Positions 26,377 to 35,514 of a stretch of DNA of 64,000 nucleotides are shown piece by piece. The DNA is from Ktedonobacter racemifer DSM 44963 (GTDB taxonomy: Bacteria; Chloroflexota; Ktedonobacteria; Ktedonobacterales; Ktedonobacteraceae), in the NCBI RefSeq assembly GCF_000178855.1, contig NZ_ADVG01000001.1:744001-808000 (forward strand), written 5' to 3'. The translations under genes were made by a program, and so were the position numbers. Within the stretch, counting starts at the first letter, position 1; every line of letters starts with the position of its first letter. The notes beneath the pieces are model-generated. The model was not told where the DNA came from. It ran no database searches and was given only the letters and a program-made list of their open reading frames with translations.

Positions 26377-27282
26377 TCAAAGGTCGATTAGAGCTTGGTA
26401 AAAAGCTTTCGTATCAGCTCTTGCAGGCAGTCCCGCGACCTGACCATCACCAAGTTCAACGATATTCCATGCGCCATCTCTCTTTTTTGCAACATCCATA
26501 GTAAAAAATCGACTTTGAATCTTCTGCACAACATGGTCAAACAGGTCAATCGGGGGGAACTCATACTTGTCATTGCCATAGTTCCCCTCCTCCCAATACG
26601 GGGTTGAGGAGATGATCTGCCCATCAAGAACGAACAGCCGGAACTCCTTAATGAGAGGCATCCCACTCTTAGAATGTGTTGTTAATGGTTCAAACTCGAC
26701 AAACTCACGGAAGACCAGGCCTTCATTCAAATCTGCGCCTTGTAGTTGTAAGAAGCGTGTGACCACTCGTTCAACGCTTTGTCTGTCAGAGGCTGAAGGA
26801 ATGTAGCATGCTTCACCCCACTCATGTTTTCTCGACTTGACAAAATCCTTGACGATTACAGGCCTCCCAGCAAACTGATGCAGCGCCGCCATCACTGCAT
26901 CTATGGAGATATCAGGTCCTGTCTTGAGCCAGATCGATCTAGGTGTGAACCCTTCAATCAGGTGATAAGATCCTGGCAAATAATGGCAATGGGTATAGGC
27001 CGCAGGAGTATTGACCAGCCAAAGGCCTTTTTCTGCAAGAGTTGTATACAGACGCTCATATACATGGGGCTTGAGCATCCACCCGCGATAAATAGCCAGT
27101 TCGCCTGTCGGCGCAGGTTCTACCTTACGTACTGCACGTGCGGCGTTCTCTTGCTCGACCAAGGCTTCAATATTAATTAGCGAATAGTTAAGGTGTAAAC
27201 TCTCTACAATGCTCGACTCAGCCTCATAGGCACTGTCGGGAGAAAGTGGATTCCAGTAATTAGAACAGAAAATGATGCGCAT
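26377..27282 (-). CDS. ATP-grasp domain protein
   Basis: About 302 residues. The N-terminal RIIFCSNYWNPLSPDSAYEAE is typical of small ATP-grasp enzymes of the DUF4343/R2K type. Nucleotide-binding and metal elements are visible as VIVKDFVKSRKHEWGEACYIP, LVFREFVEFE, EFRLFVLDG and WNIVELGDGQVAGLP. Reaction unknown; such enzymes ligate acid and amine or modify peptides. The ATG at 27282 is chosen (AAGGGGG upstream), since the first 36 residues of the longer frame overlap a terminator. Before insertion of the recombinase element it lay directly downstream of rtcB. Confidence 0.7.
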   Translation of the reverse strand: MRIIFCSNYWNPLSPDSAYEAESSIVESLHLNYSLINIEALVEQENAARAVRKVEPAPTGELAIYRGWMLKPHVYERLYTTLAEKGLWLVNTPAAYTHCHYLPGSYHLIEGFTPRSIWLKTGPDISIDAVMAALHQFAGRPVIVKDFVKSRKHEWGEACYIPSASDRQSVERVVTRFLQLQGADLNEGLVFREFVEFEPLTTHSKSGMPLIKEFRLFVLDGQIISSTPYWEEGNYGNDKYEFPPIDLFDHVVQKIQSRFFTMDVAKKRDGAWNIVELGDGQVAGLPARADTKAFYQALIDL

Positions 27283-27352
27283 CCATACCCCCTTTTCCTT
27301 TTTGCTCCTGTTAGCCAATACTTCTCTACTACCGTAATAAAAGAAGTAGCAA

Positions 27353-27376
27353 GAGAGGGCATTGTGCTGCCCTCTC
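27353..27376 (-). terminator. Original rtcB terminator
   Basis: GAGAGGGCA (27353-27361) pairs with TGCCCTCTC (27368-27376), followed on the minus strand by a T-rich stretch. It lies just after the stop codon of the displaced rtcB 3' end. Confidence 0.65.
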
Positions 27377-27397
27377 TGTCTCCTTAACAAAGAGTTT

Positions 27398-27480
27398 TTA
27401 CCCTTTTACGACGATGATGGGCTTCAAGCGCACGACCAGCTTCGCAAAACCGGCGTTGTGGACGACGTTGACGACTTGCT
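27398..27480 (-). pseudogene. Displaced native 3' end of rtcB (element junction)
   Basis: In the frame not used by the recombinase this segment encodes VVNVVHNAGFAKLVVRLKPI and then IVVKG-stop, which matches the last 25 residues of the intact rtcB (VVNTVHNAGLARLVVRLKPI...) with a few changes. It is the original rtcB end left behind when the element integrated. It is more GC-rich in codon choice than the end now attached to rtcB, consistent with being the host copy. Confidence 0.88.
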
Positions 27481-29562
27481 GGCGTCTTTGGATGTTTGAA
27501 CACCTGTGCCAACAAAAAGCGGTGAATAGGTGATTTTAATCCGATCCGAGACATCTTCCACGAGTGATCGTAACTTGATTGGCGACTCCTGTAGAAAACG
27601 ATTTAACTCGTCTCGGTGGATGTAGGTGCGCATTATGTCTTTTGTGCTGAACTCAACTTCGCCCTGCGAGATGGCTTCATTAAGTATACGCCAGGTCGTT
27701 ACCCTCAAGACTGCTACCAGTCTGTGCATCGTAAACCATTCATCCTCATACTGGCTCAGATCAACCACTTTCTGTTTCTTCTCTTTGAGGTAGCGCGTAA
27801 TCTCATCCCGATGGAAGATGAAGTGGGATGTAGCCATTTTCTGAGATTTAAGGTCACCGTTATGTACATGTAACATGAGTGAGTTCCTGTGTATGCCTGT
27901 GAGTTCCGACGCTTCGGAGATGGACAACCATTCCTGATCGGTCTCAACAGGGGGCAATGGTGGAGTCCCCTTTACATCGGGATGGACGTGTACTTTAACG
28001 CCCAACACATTGAGTACGTTGCGTTTCTCTTGGAAGGTCGCTTCGTGATATCTGCCACGCATGACATTGACGAATTCGATAAACTCCAACACGCGCTGCT
28101 GGTAGGTCGCAGTCAGGGCGGCGATACCGTTTGCCGCTTTGCATTCCGCTTCAAAGCGCTCTAATTGCTCAAGTTTTGCCTGAATGTCTTGGGCGATAAG
28201 CGAGCGCAGATACTCATTCTGTTGCTTGGCATGTTCCTGACTGGCGTGTTCGATAGCAAGTTTTAGCGCAGCAATCTGCTCCCTGCCAGTAGTATCCTCC
28301 AACAAATTGTTGATAGAGTTTTTAATCTCTGCTTCAATTGTGGCCTGTATAGGTTCGAGGCGCTCGAATAGGTGGCAGCAATCCTGCCAGACAGCAGGGT
28401 CAAGCAGTGACGTCCTGATGCGTTGGATATGCGGCTCGCATTGGTGTGGATTGGCATCGTAGATGCTGATATGCTTGGTGCAGCGATAGACTGGCAGTTT
28501 TTTATCCCATGCGGGCCTCATGCGGTAGCCGCAGATGGCACAGTAGACATGTCCGACAAGTAAGAAACTTTCTGGGTCGCGTGGCCGTTGGCTCTTTGTC
28601 TCGCGGTTAGTTGCCAGCTTGCGCTGCGCCCGCTCGAATAGTTCAGGTGAGACAATAGCGGGCATTGCGCCGGGAATAACTTTCTGGTCGGGATGCACAA
28701 TGTGCTTTGTCTTGCCGTTTTCCAGCAACACTCTCTTTTGTTTGCAGATGACGAGCGTGCCGAGGTTAGCTACATCTCTGAGGTATTGAGAGATGGTTCC
28801 GGTTGTCCAGGGGATCAACTTCGGCTTCCCATTCTCAAGCGCGGCCAGCTTTTTATCCCCGTTCAGCGGCTCTTTACGGGCTTCACGCGGCGTGCGGATG
28901 CCGTCAATCGTCAGCTTGTGGCCAATCTGTCGGATACTCATATCCAATTCTACAAACATCTCGAAGAGCGAGCGGCGCACGGCTGCTTCCTCGATGTTTA
29001 ACCCATAAAAGGTCTTGGTCTTATCTCCCCATTGCCAGCCATACGGAGGTGTTGATGTCGCCATCGGCAGCTCCAGCTCGTGACGCTTCTGCCAGTGGCG
29101 GTTGGCATACTCGTTGATCTTCTCGCGCTCGGACTCCGCACACCAGGCGAGCACGGAGCGGATCAATTTGCCAGTCAGTGAGTTGTCGATATTTTCGCTG
29201 ACACTTATAACTTCGCCGCCATATGACTCGATCTCCTGAAAGATCATAGCCGAGTGGACAAAATTGCGGCTGAAACGGCGCAAGTCCCAGACGATAATCA
29301 TATCAGCAACATGGTCGCGTATCATCTGACGGGCGAGGGTCAGCTTCCCGCGGTACGAATAATGGATATATCCGCTCTTTGCTTCAGCAAGGACGACAAT
29401 AACTTGTATATTATTCGCCTCAGCCCATTGGCGGCATCTTTCTTCCTGGTACTCCAGGCTCTCACCGTCCTGTTTCTGTCTTTCCGAGTTAACACGGCAG
29501 TAGATGATAGCGCGTTTGCGTTTGACAAATTCCTGTATAGCTTGTTGATCTTGCACTGACAT
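27424..29562 (-). CDS. Large serine recombinase (integrase), catalytic Ser apparently substituted
   Basis: A 712-residue recombinase: resolvase domain (1-150), recombinase domain (about 165-290), zinc ribbon (CAIC...C near 340), coiled-coil (about 400-460), then an unusual C-terminal part with two helix-turn-helix-like segments (WLSISEASELTGIHRNSLML and WFTMHRLVAVLRVTTWRIL), resembling excisionase-type HTH modules. In the family motif Y-x-R-V-S-S the nucleophile position holds Asn25 (YCRVNSERQ), with Ser26 next. The last 20 or so residues (from about SKDASK) are encoded by host rtcB sequence read in another frame, so the gene crosses the attachment site. Confidence 0.9.
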   Translation of the reverse strand: MSVQDQQAIQEFVKRKRAIIYCRVNSERQKQDGESLEYQEERCRQWAEANNIQVIVVLAEAKSGYIHYSYRGKLTLARQMIRDHVADMIIVWDLRRFSRNFVHSAMIFQEIESYGGEVISVSENIDNSLTGKLIRSVLAWCAESEREKINEYANRHWQKRHELELPMATSTPPYGWQWGDKTKTFYGLNIEEAAVRRSLFEMFVELDMSIRQIGHKLTIDGIRTPREARKEPLNGDKKLAALENGKPKLIPWTTGTISQYLRDVANLGTLVICKQKRVLLENGKTKHIVHPDQKVIPGAMPAIVSPELFERAQRKLATNRETKSQRPRDPESFLLVGHVYCAICGYRMRPAWDKKLPVYRCTKHISIYDANPHQCEPHIQRIRTSLLDPAVWQDCCHLFERLEPIQATIEAEIKNSINNLLEDTTGREQIAALKLAIEHASQEHAKQQNEYLRSLIAQDIQAKLEQLERFEAECKAANGIAALTATYQQRVLEFIEFVNVMRGRYHEATFQEKRNVLNVLGVKVHVHPDVKGTPPLPPVETDQEWLSISEASELTGIHRNSLMLHVHNGDLKSQKMATSHFIFHRDEITRYLKEKKQKVVDLSQYEDEWFTMHRLVAVLRVTTWRILNEAISQGEVEFSTKDIMRTYIHRDELNRFLQESPIKLRSLVEDVSDRIKITYSPLFVGTGVQTSKDASKSSTSSTTPVLRSWSCA

Positions 29563-29606
29563 AAATTTCTACCTCTTAATAAGGGGCAGCTCCATATCGC
29601 TAATAG

Positions 29607-31350
29607 TACTACAGCCCCACTTAAGGAAAAAATGTGGTAGGATCTCTCGGGGAGGAGAAGCCCATGACCACATCAGCTAGGATCGAGCAGGAACATCTAC
29701 AAGAAGAGGAGGCCCTACGCCGCATCACTGGTGCAGCCCAGGTGCTGGAAGAGCTTACCGCACGCTTGGGCAAGCACGTTCGCCGCGCGGAAGTCCGCTC
29801 ACGCCTGGAACGCTATCTCCGGGGTTTGTTGGCCCCCGTTGGGCGCAAGAATGGCTGGCAGATGGCCGAGGCTCTTGGGGAAGCCAATGCGCATGGGGTG
29901 CAGCGGCTCCTGCAAGAAGCGGAGTGGGATGAGCAGGCCCTACGCGATGAGCTGTGCAGGTACGTCATCGAGCACCTAGCAGGCGAACAAGGTGTACTGG
30001 TCGTCGATGAAACAGGCTTTCTCAAGAAGGGAAAGAAGTCCGCAGGGGTCGCCTCACAGTACAGCGGTGCGGCGGGGGGAACAGCCAACTGCCAGATTGG
30101 TGTCTTCCTGCTCTATGCGAGCTCCAAAGGCCAGGCATTCATTGATCGAGAGCTCTACCTGCCCCAGGAGTGGACCCAAGATCGGGTGCGCTGTCGAGAG
30201 GCGGGTATCCCCGAGGAGGTCGCTTTCGCCACTAAAGGCCAGTTAGCACAGCAGATGTTGGCGCGCGCCTTTGCTGCAGGGGTACCAGCACAATGGGTGG
30301 TTGGCGATACGATCTATGGCTCTGACGAACTGCGGTTGTGGCTGGAGGCACAGCACAAGCACGCTCTCCTGGCAGTCCCAGAAACACATCTGGTATGGGT
30401 CGCTGGTCGCCAACAACCTGTGGGCTTGCTCGCGGCGCTTTTACCCGCGTCAGCCTGGGTTGTGCTCTCCGCCGGCGAAGGCAGCAAGGGCGCGCGACGC
30501 TATGAATGGGCCTGGCTCCAATTGCCAGAGCGCGCGCGAGCAGGCCGCTGCCCAGGGCCGCTGGGTGCTGATCCGGCGCTCGCTCTCCGACCCGAGCGAG
30601 CGGGCCTACTATCGTGCGTCTGGGCCAGCAGAAACAACCTTAGCGGAACTGATAGCCGTGGCAGGGAGTCGCTGGCAAATTGAAGAGGGCTTTGAACAGG
30701 CCAAGGGCGAGGTTGGACTCGACGAGTATGAGGTGCGAACCTGGCGGGCTTGGCACCGCTACGTGACCCTGGCTCTGCTCGCCCATGCCGCTCTCGTCGT
30801 GATGCGCCGTAGCATCCAGGAGCAGGAAAAAAAAGCGGAGCCTGCGGCGAGCGCATCGAAGTGAGTGTACCAGAAGTGCGTCGCTTGCTGGCTGCGTTGG
30901 GCGCCTCGTCAGAAGAACAGCGCTTGCGCTTGCACTGGTCCACCTTTCGGCGGCGACACCAGGCAACGTCCAAGCGTTTGCATGCGCTGCGTCGTGCTCG
31001 TCAGGCTCCCTGCCCGCCTGCTCAGCTTCCAGCTCCGGTCCCTCTCTGTGGGCTGCCTCCCCTCACCGAGGCGGACTGGCAACGCATCACGCCGTTGTTA
31101 CCACCCCAGACCCCGCAGCGAGGCCGCAGAGCAGCGGATTATCACCGGATGGTGGAGGGTATGCTTTGGATTGTGCATACTGGCTCATCGTGGCGCGAAC
31201 TGCCAGAGCGATTCGGCCCCTGGGAGACGGTGGCCTATCACTTCTACCGCTGGGGCAAAGTAGGTCTCTGGCAGCGCATCCGAGAGGTCTTACTCCAGGA
31301 GGGGGCGCTGCCAGGTCCTGCTCTCTGATCATGTATGTGGGACTGTAGTA
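29607..31350 (+). mobile_element. IS701-like insertion sequence with 4-bp target duplication
   Basis: Terminal inverted repeats begin TACTACAG(C/T)CCCAC at both ends (29607 onward and 31350 backward), flanked by the direct repeat ATAG (29603-29606 and 31351-31354). It is nested inside the integrative element, next to its recombinase gene. The transposase is broken, so the copy is dead unless helped in trans. Confidence 0.85.
29664..31328 (+). pseudogene. IS701-like transposase, two frameshifts, fused to an IS5-type DUF4096 tail
   Basis: DDE transposase. The first Asp lies in VLVVDETGFLKKGKKSAGV, and later parts ([36 protein letters not shown] with the catalytic Glu) are typical of IS701. One frameshift falls in a GC-dinucleotide run near 30530-30540 and another in an A-run near 30825-30831. 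The last frame (30861-31328) first gives the normal IS701 end (VPEVRRLLAAL...WSTFRRRHQA) and then continues in frame into a full DUF4096 segment (LTEADWQRITPLLPP...WRELPERFGPWETV), which usually starts IS5-group transposases. Start ATG chosen after GGGGAGGAG. Confidence 0.85.
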
Positions 31351-31759
31351 ATAGGCCACGTTTTGCAATAGAGCGATCTTGATCAGCTTTTACGCCTAGT
31401 TAAAAGGAAGTTCTAAAGCCGTCATTATTTGCTCTCCGTGGGTTCTTGTTAAATGAGTTATCCTTCATACCATACAGCGTCACTCTAATGGAGCAGCCCC
31501 TCGTACCTACTACCACATGGGAATACCATTCTTAAGTAGAACACTTCTTACATTTCAATTCTCCTGTGCTGACAGGAGAATTGAAATGTATTACCCCAAT
31601 CCAAGAACATCGAGCATCAAAAAGCATGAACTTCAACAATTTTACACAGTCAAAGGCAGCAATGTCAATATTTATCATGCCAAACACCATTTTAACCTAT
31701 ATTTGACATAAAATCAAAAGATACACTATAATAAGCAACAAAAATAAGGTGGCGCAACC
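31351..31759. other. Non-coding interior of the integrative element with a perfect hairpin
   Basis: No gene was seen. A perfect 18-bp stem with GCTG loop occupies 31550-31589. It is AT-rich compared with the host genes and ends at the excisionase-like gene's promoter region. It may belong to the element's regulatory region. Confidence 0.5.
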
Positions 31760-31945
31760 TTGGAAGAATTTTATACTCTGCAAGAGATAGCAGACATGCT
31801 CAAAATACACATAGAGACAGTCCGAGAACTCGTACGAAAGAAGGAGTTGCCCGCGATTAAGGCCAGTCGGCGAGACTACCGTGTGCGCAGATCCGCCTTT
31901 GAAGAGTTTCTGCGCAAGCGGAGCACTACTGGAGATGATAACTGA
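31760..31945 (+). CDS. Excisionase-like helix-turn-helix protein
   Basis: A 61-residue MerR/Xis-type DNA-binding protein: YTLQEIADMLKIHIETVRELVRKKELPAIKAS is the winged helix-turn-helix and YRVRRSAFEEFLRKR the C-terminal helix. TTG start with AAGGTGG eight bases upstream. Lying at the opposite end of the element from the serine recombinase, it could act as the directionality factor that favours excision, although similar proteins also serve as simple regulators. Confidence 0.8.
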   Translation: MEEFYTLQEIADMLKIHIETVRELVRKKELPAIKASRRDYRVRRSAFEEFLRKRSTTGDDN

Positions 31946-32036
31946 TCAGGTTTTATTTATACGAGGCGCTGAAAAACAGCACTCTAACAATGGCAGTTTA
32001 TTTTCACTTATTTATACGAGATTGCAAGATATGAAC

Positions 32037-32080
32037 AAGTCCTCACCGATGGCATATAAGAGTCCGGTGAGGACTTTTTA
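32037..32080 (+). terminator. Terminator after the excisionase-like gene
   Basis: AAGTCCTCACCG pairs with CGGTGAGGACTT (32065-32076), followed by TTTTA. It also lies downstream of rtcB on the other strand and may stop both. Confidence 0.75.
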
Positions 32081-32130
32081 TAGCACAGTCCGATCTCATG
32101 CAACAAATGGATGAGATCAAGCGCTCTGCT

Positions 32131-33588
32131 TTACCCTTTTATAACAATGATAGGTTTCAAGCGCACAACTAGGCGTGCCAGGCCGGCATTGTGGACAGTA
32201 TTAACAACCATCTGGGCGTCTTTATAAGCAGTGGGAGCCTCCTCCGCCAGCAGGTTCTTGCTGTGAACGCGGACGGTGACGCCCTTGGCTTCAAGCTGCG
32301 ACAAGAGATCCTTGCCGGTGATGGACTTTTTGGCCGCGGTACGGCTCTGGCGCCGACCCGCACCATGGCAGCATGAGCCGAAGCTCTGCTCCATCGAGCC
32401 TTGCGCGCCAACCAGGACGAATGAGTAACGCCCCATGTCGCCTGGGATGAGCACCGGCTGCCCCACGGCACGATACTTCTCCGGCATGGCGGGATGCCCC
32501 GGAGGGAAGGCCCGCGTCGCCCCCTTGCGGTGGACGCAAACGCGCTTCTTCTCGCCGTCGATCTCGTACTCTTCCATCTTGGCGATGTTATGGCACACAT
32601 CATAGACCATCGGCATATCCTTGGCCCGCGCCTTGCGCCCAAAGACGCTGGAGAAGGCATCGCGTACACCGTGCATCAACAACTGCCGGTTGGCCCAGGC
32701 GAAGTTCGCCGCGCAGGCCATGGCGCCGAGATAGTCCTGCCCCTCCTTTGAATGAATGGGCATACACGCCAGTTGCCGGTCCGCCAGGTGATAGCCGTAC
32801 GCCTTCTGCTTCGCCTCGGCGATTTTGATATAATCCTCCGCGATCTGGTGGCCAAAACCCCGGCTCCCGCAGTGGATGGTGGTGACAATCTGGCCCAGTT
32901 GCCCGATGCCCAGAGCCTCAGCGGCCTCCTGGTCATAGATATGGTCCACGTACTGCACCTCGGCGAAGTGGTTCCCCGAACCCAGGCTCCCAAGCTGGCC
33001 AACGCCACGCTCCAGGGCCTTACGGCTCACGGCCTCGGGCCTGGCCCCCTTCAGGCAGCCATTCTCTTCGGTGACCTCCAGGTCCTCCTCGACACCATAT
33101 CCCTCTTCAACGGCCCAGGCCGAGCCACGCTTCATGACCTCGAGCATCTCACGCTCAGTCAGGCGCCGCATGCCATAGCCACCCACGCCCGAGGGCAGGG
33201 TATTGAAGAGCGCGTCCGCGAGCCTATCCGCCTTGCCCTTGATCTGGTCGCGCACAAGGTCAGTTGCGAGCAGGCGCACACCACAGTTAATGTCAAAGCC
33301 AATCCCACCCGGGGAGACAACGCCGTGCTCGGCATCGGTCGCGGCAACCCCGCCCACGGGGAAGCCATAGCCCCAGTGAATGTCAGGCATGCCCAGCGAG
33401 TACCCGACGATACCCGGAAGCGTGGCCACGTTCGCCACCTGTGTCAGGGCATTGTCGGACAGTATCTGCTGAATTAGTTCATCGTCGGCATATACAATGC
33501 CCGGCACGTTCATCGCGTCATTATACCGCTTGGGTATCTGCCAACGGTTAGGATCAATCCGTTCCAATGGGATATTCGCATTGCCCAT
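32131..33588 (-). CDS. rtcB: RtcB RNA-splicing ligase
   Basis: A 485-residue GTP/Mn-dependent ligase that joins 2',3'-cyclic-phosphate (or 3'-phosphate) ends to 5'-OH ends. The active-site Cys102 lies in GFDINCGVR, the GSGNHFAEVQ loop binds metal and GTP, HCGSRGFGHQ provides metal His residues, and His408 in HGAGRRQSR takes up GMP. All are intact. The final ~28 codons come from the integrated element and differ from the displaced native end at 27398-27480, yet preserve the conserved VVRLKPIIVIKG terminus. Lies 25 bases after the Rnl5-type ligase gene, in the same operon. Confidence 0.96.
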   Translation of the reverse strand: MGNANIPLERIDPNRWQIPKRYNDAMNVPGIVYADDELIQQILSDNALTQVANVATLPGIVGYSLGMPDIHWGYGFPVGGVAATDAEHGVVSPGGIGFDINCGVRLLATDLVRDQIKGKADRLADALFNTLPSGVGGYGMRRLTEREMLEVMKRGSAWAVEEGYGVEEDLEVTEENGCLKGARPEAVSRKALERGVGQLGSLGSGNHFAEVQYVDHIYDQEAAEALGIGQLGQIVTTIHCGSRGFGHQIAEDYIKIAEAKQKAYGYHLADRQLACMPIHSKEGQDYLGAMACAANFAWANRQLLMHGVRDAFSSVFGRKARAKDMPMVYDVCHNIAKMEEYEIDGEKKRVCVHRKGATRAFPPGHPAMPEKYRAVGQPVLIPGDMGRYSFVLVGAQGSMEQSFGSCCHGAGRRQSRTAAKKSITGKDLLSQLEAKGVTVRVHSKNLLAEEAPTAYKDAQMVVNTVHNAGLARLVVRLKPIIVIKG

Positions 33589-33613
33589 GTCTCTGTTCCC
33601 CTCAATTTATTCG

Positions 33614-34633
33614 TTACTTATCAGTGTAGTCGCTCTTTGGGCCAAAGAGGTATGAGTCGCTGACGTACTTCAGGATGACGCGCCCGGTCTTGGGCGAGGT
33701 ACGCTCTTGTATCGGGCGCACGACGACGCCTTCTCGGATATGCGCGTTCTCAGTCAGCAGAGTTGACCCCTCGCTCAAACGCTTGATCTCGTCCAGGCTA
33801 AACGGTATTCTGGCCATGACGGGCACGGTCTCAATGCCATAGCGCTCACAATACGCCAGGAACTCCGGCCAATCCAGGTAGGCTCCATCCACGAGCAAAT
33901 CAAAGGCGCGAAAGCCGATGCGCCCATTGCTCAAGCCATAGGCAAAGGATTGGATGCGGCTCCCATAGACCTCGCCAAAGAGGATGACCTGCTGGTGCTC
34001 CTGGCCCAGGTCTTCAACCAGCCTCCGCACTGACTCTAGCGTCAGGGGAAACCAGTAGGTGCTCACCGCGAACCTATCGTCATCTGGCCGCTTGCGCCGC
34101 AGGGCCTTGGAGCCAGCCATCAGCTCGCCCTCAACCATGCCCACGCGCGAAGAGGTGCCATGAACCTTCTCGCTGACCAGGACCGTTTCGCCCTCAGTAA
34201 AGATGTCTGGAAAATTCCGCATGTTCTCAATCTCGGTATACTCCCAGAAGAGCGGGTTGTCTACCTCAGCATCTCCGGCGCTGGAACGTAAAGGTGGCTC
34301 ATACTTCTTCACGCTGTAAAAATCAGCAACGTTCTGCCCCGGCTCCCAGGCTGCATCCTCGGGCTTCACGATCAGGCCAAAGGATGGCTCACCACGCAGC
34401 TTCGCGCATCTGATACGCTGCTTGCTAAGGTATTTCGTCACGCCAAAGCGCTCCGATAACTCCAGTGGCAGCACAGTATCCGGTGGGAAGTACACAATTT
34501 TGTCGCCTACCGTGTACTGCCCCTTGGGAACCACAATCTGCCACCCAAGCACCTGCGCCAGTTCCAGCGCGTCAGCATTGCTATGTGGCCCAATCTTATC
34601 AATGGTCGCCACTGGCACAATCAAACTACTCAT
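33614..34633 (-). CDS. Rnl5-type (DraRnl-like) RNA ligase
   Basis: A 339-residue ATP-dependent RNA ligase. An N-terminal OB-like module (residues 1-130, beginning SSLIVPVATIDKIGPHSNAD) precedes the nucleotidyltransferase domain, which is the unusual order of Deinococcus DraRnl. Motif I with the lysine nucleophile is SEKVHGTSS (near residue 155); motif III-like VILFGEVYG, motif IV EGVVVRP and motif V VILKYVSDSY follow. It seals 3'-OH/5'-phosphate nicks, complementary chemistry to RtcB. Upstream of rtcB by 25 bases. Confidence 0.88.
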   Translation of the reverse strand: MSSLIVPVATIDKIGPHSNADALELAQVLGWQIVVPKGQYTVGDKIVYFPPDTVLPLELSERFGVTKYLSKQRIRCAKLRGEPSFGLIVKPEDAAWEPGQNVADFYSVKKYEPPLRSSAGDAEVDNPLFWEYTEIENMRNFPDIFTEGETVLVSEKVHGTSSRVGMVEGELMAGSKALRRKRPDDDRFAVSTYWFPLTLESVRRLVEDLGQEHQQVILFGEVYGSRIQSFAYGLSNGRIGFRAFDLLVDGAYLDWPEFLAYCERYGIETVPVMARIPFSLDEIKRLSEGSTLLTENAHIREGVVVRPIQERTSPKTGRVILKYVSDSYLFGPKSDYTDK

Positions 34634-34772
34634 TGGCTGGCTCCTTCCTAATCAATCCATCTGCACCTGTAGGGTCCAGGCTGGCTTGGACTTACTCCCG
34701 CCCAAGCACAATGCAACCTGTACGCTCAAGTCCATGCCAGCATAGGCCCTACAATTCCATGTTTTGGGGCGC

Positions 34773-34982
34773 TTACTCCGCACGTCCACCCCGCTTCAAC
34801 ATCGAGCGACCAATACGCGTGTAGACATACGTTGGGCGCCTCGTCAGGCGTATTGTCTCGCCAGTCACCGGAGCGGAAACGGTCACGGCGCGGCGGAGCT
34901 GGGGCTGCTCATTACCAATGTCCCACCGCCTGGTCACATACGACCCGGTAGTCCTGGTTCTCGTCTTTACATTCTGCATCAT
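34773..34982 (-). CDS. Small basic protein in the RNA-repair locus
   Basis: A 69-residue Arg/Thr-rich protein (about 13 Arg, few acidic residues), with stretches such as VKTRTRTTGSYVTRRW and RLTRRPTYVYTRIGRSMLKR. The ATG at 34982 has GGAGG nine bases upstream, which is why this small frame is considered real. Not recognised. Its charge and place just upstream of the RNA ligase gene suggest nucleic-acid binding, which is inference only. Confidence 0.55.
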   Translation of the reverse strand: MMQNVKTRTRTTGSYVTRRWDIGNEQPQLRRAVTVSAPVTGETIRLTRRPTYVYTRIGRSMLKRGGRAE

Positions 34983-35514
34983 CTTTGCCGTTCCTCCGGA
35001 ACTGTAACAATACATTAAGCCTTGCATCATCGACTCGTTTACAGAGCCAATTCTGCTTTATCTAGAAGCAAGCGTCTATGAGATTTCTCACACTCGCTCG
35101 CTTGCTAAATCCATATCAATATTCTCCACAAAGCTCAGCTATAAAAAGACAAACAATACAACCTTACAACAGGTTAGGCATAGCACCTGCCATACTGTTC
35201 AAATGCGCTTTTCTGCCCCTAAGCGTCGCCTTTTACAAAGCCACGAAGCTACGAAGCGTTGATTCATTACATGGGAAGCCTTAACTTATCCATCACACTT
35301 GTATATTCCCTGGAACAAAAGCGCTCTAAGCCCTCTCTGGACATGATTCCATAGACGCATGGCGTATTTGAGATTTGCTTCTTGCCACCAGGAGAATCCA
35401 CCCGCGCACCATAACCCTATGGTGCCAACAGCGTGACAGGCAAAGGCATAAAGCCCAAATGCTTACACGACGCGGGAGATGAACTGGAAGATGGGCGAGC
35501 GACTCCGCGAATCC
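34983..35514. other. Intergenic region between archease and the small basic protein
   Basis: About 530 bases without a convincing gene. It probably contains the promoter of the ligase-rtcB operon near its left end. Short frames here lack ribosome-binding sites. Confidence 0.35.

Larger units (their letters stand above)
27481..32223. mobile_element. Integrative element inserted in the 3' end of rtcB
   Basis: Junctions are marked by the shared core GGCGTCTTT at 27481-27489 and 32215-32223, each next to an rtcB 3' end. Contents: large serine recombinase, a nested IS701-like insertion, an excisionase-like helix-turn-helix gene and a replacement rtcB terminus (32131-32216). About 4.7 kb, of which 1.74 kb is the later IS. 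No phage or conjugation genes, so it is a minimal integrative element or a remnant. Confidence 0.82.

Noticed and set aside
27481..32223. Prophage or conjugative element
   Set aside because: Only a recombinase, an IS and an excisionase-like gene are present; no structural, replication or transfer genes.
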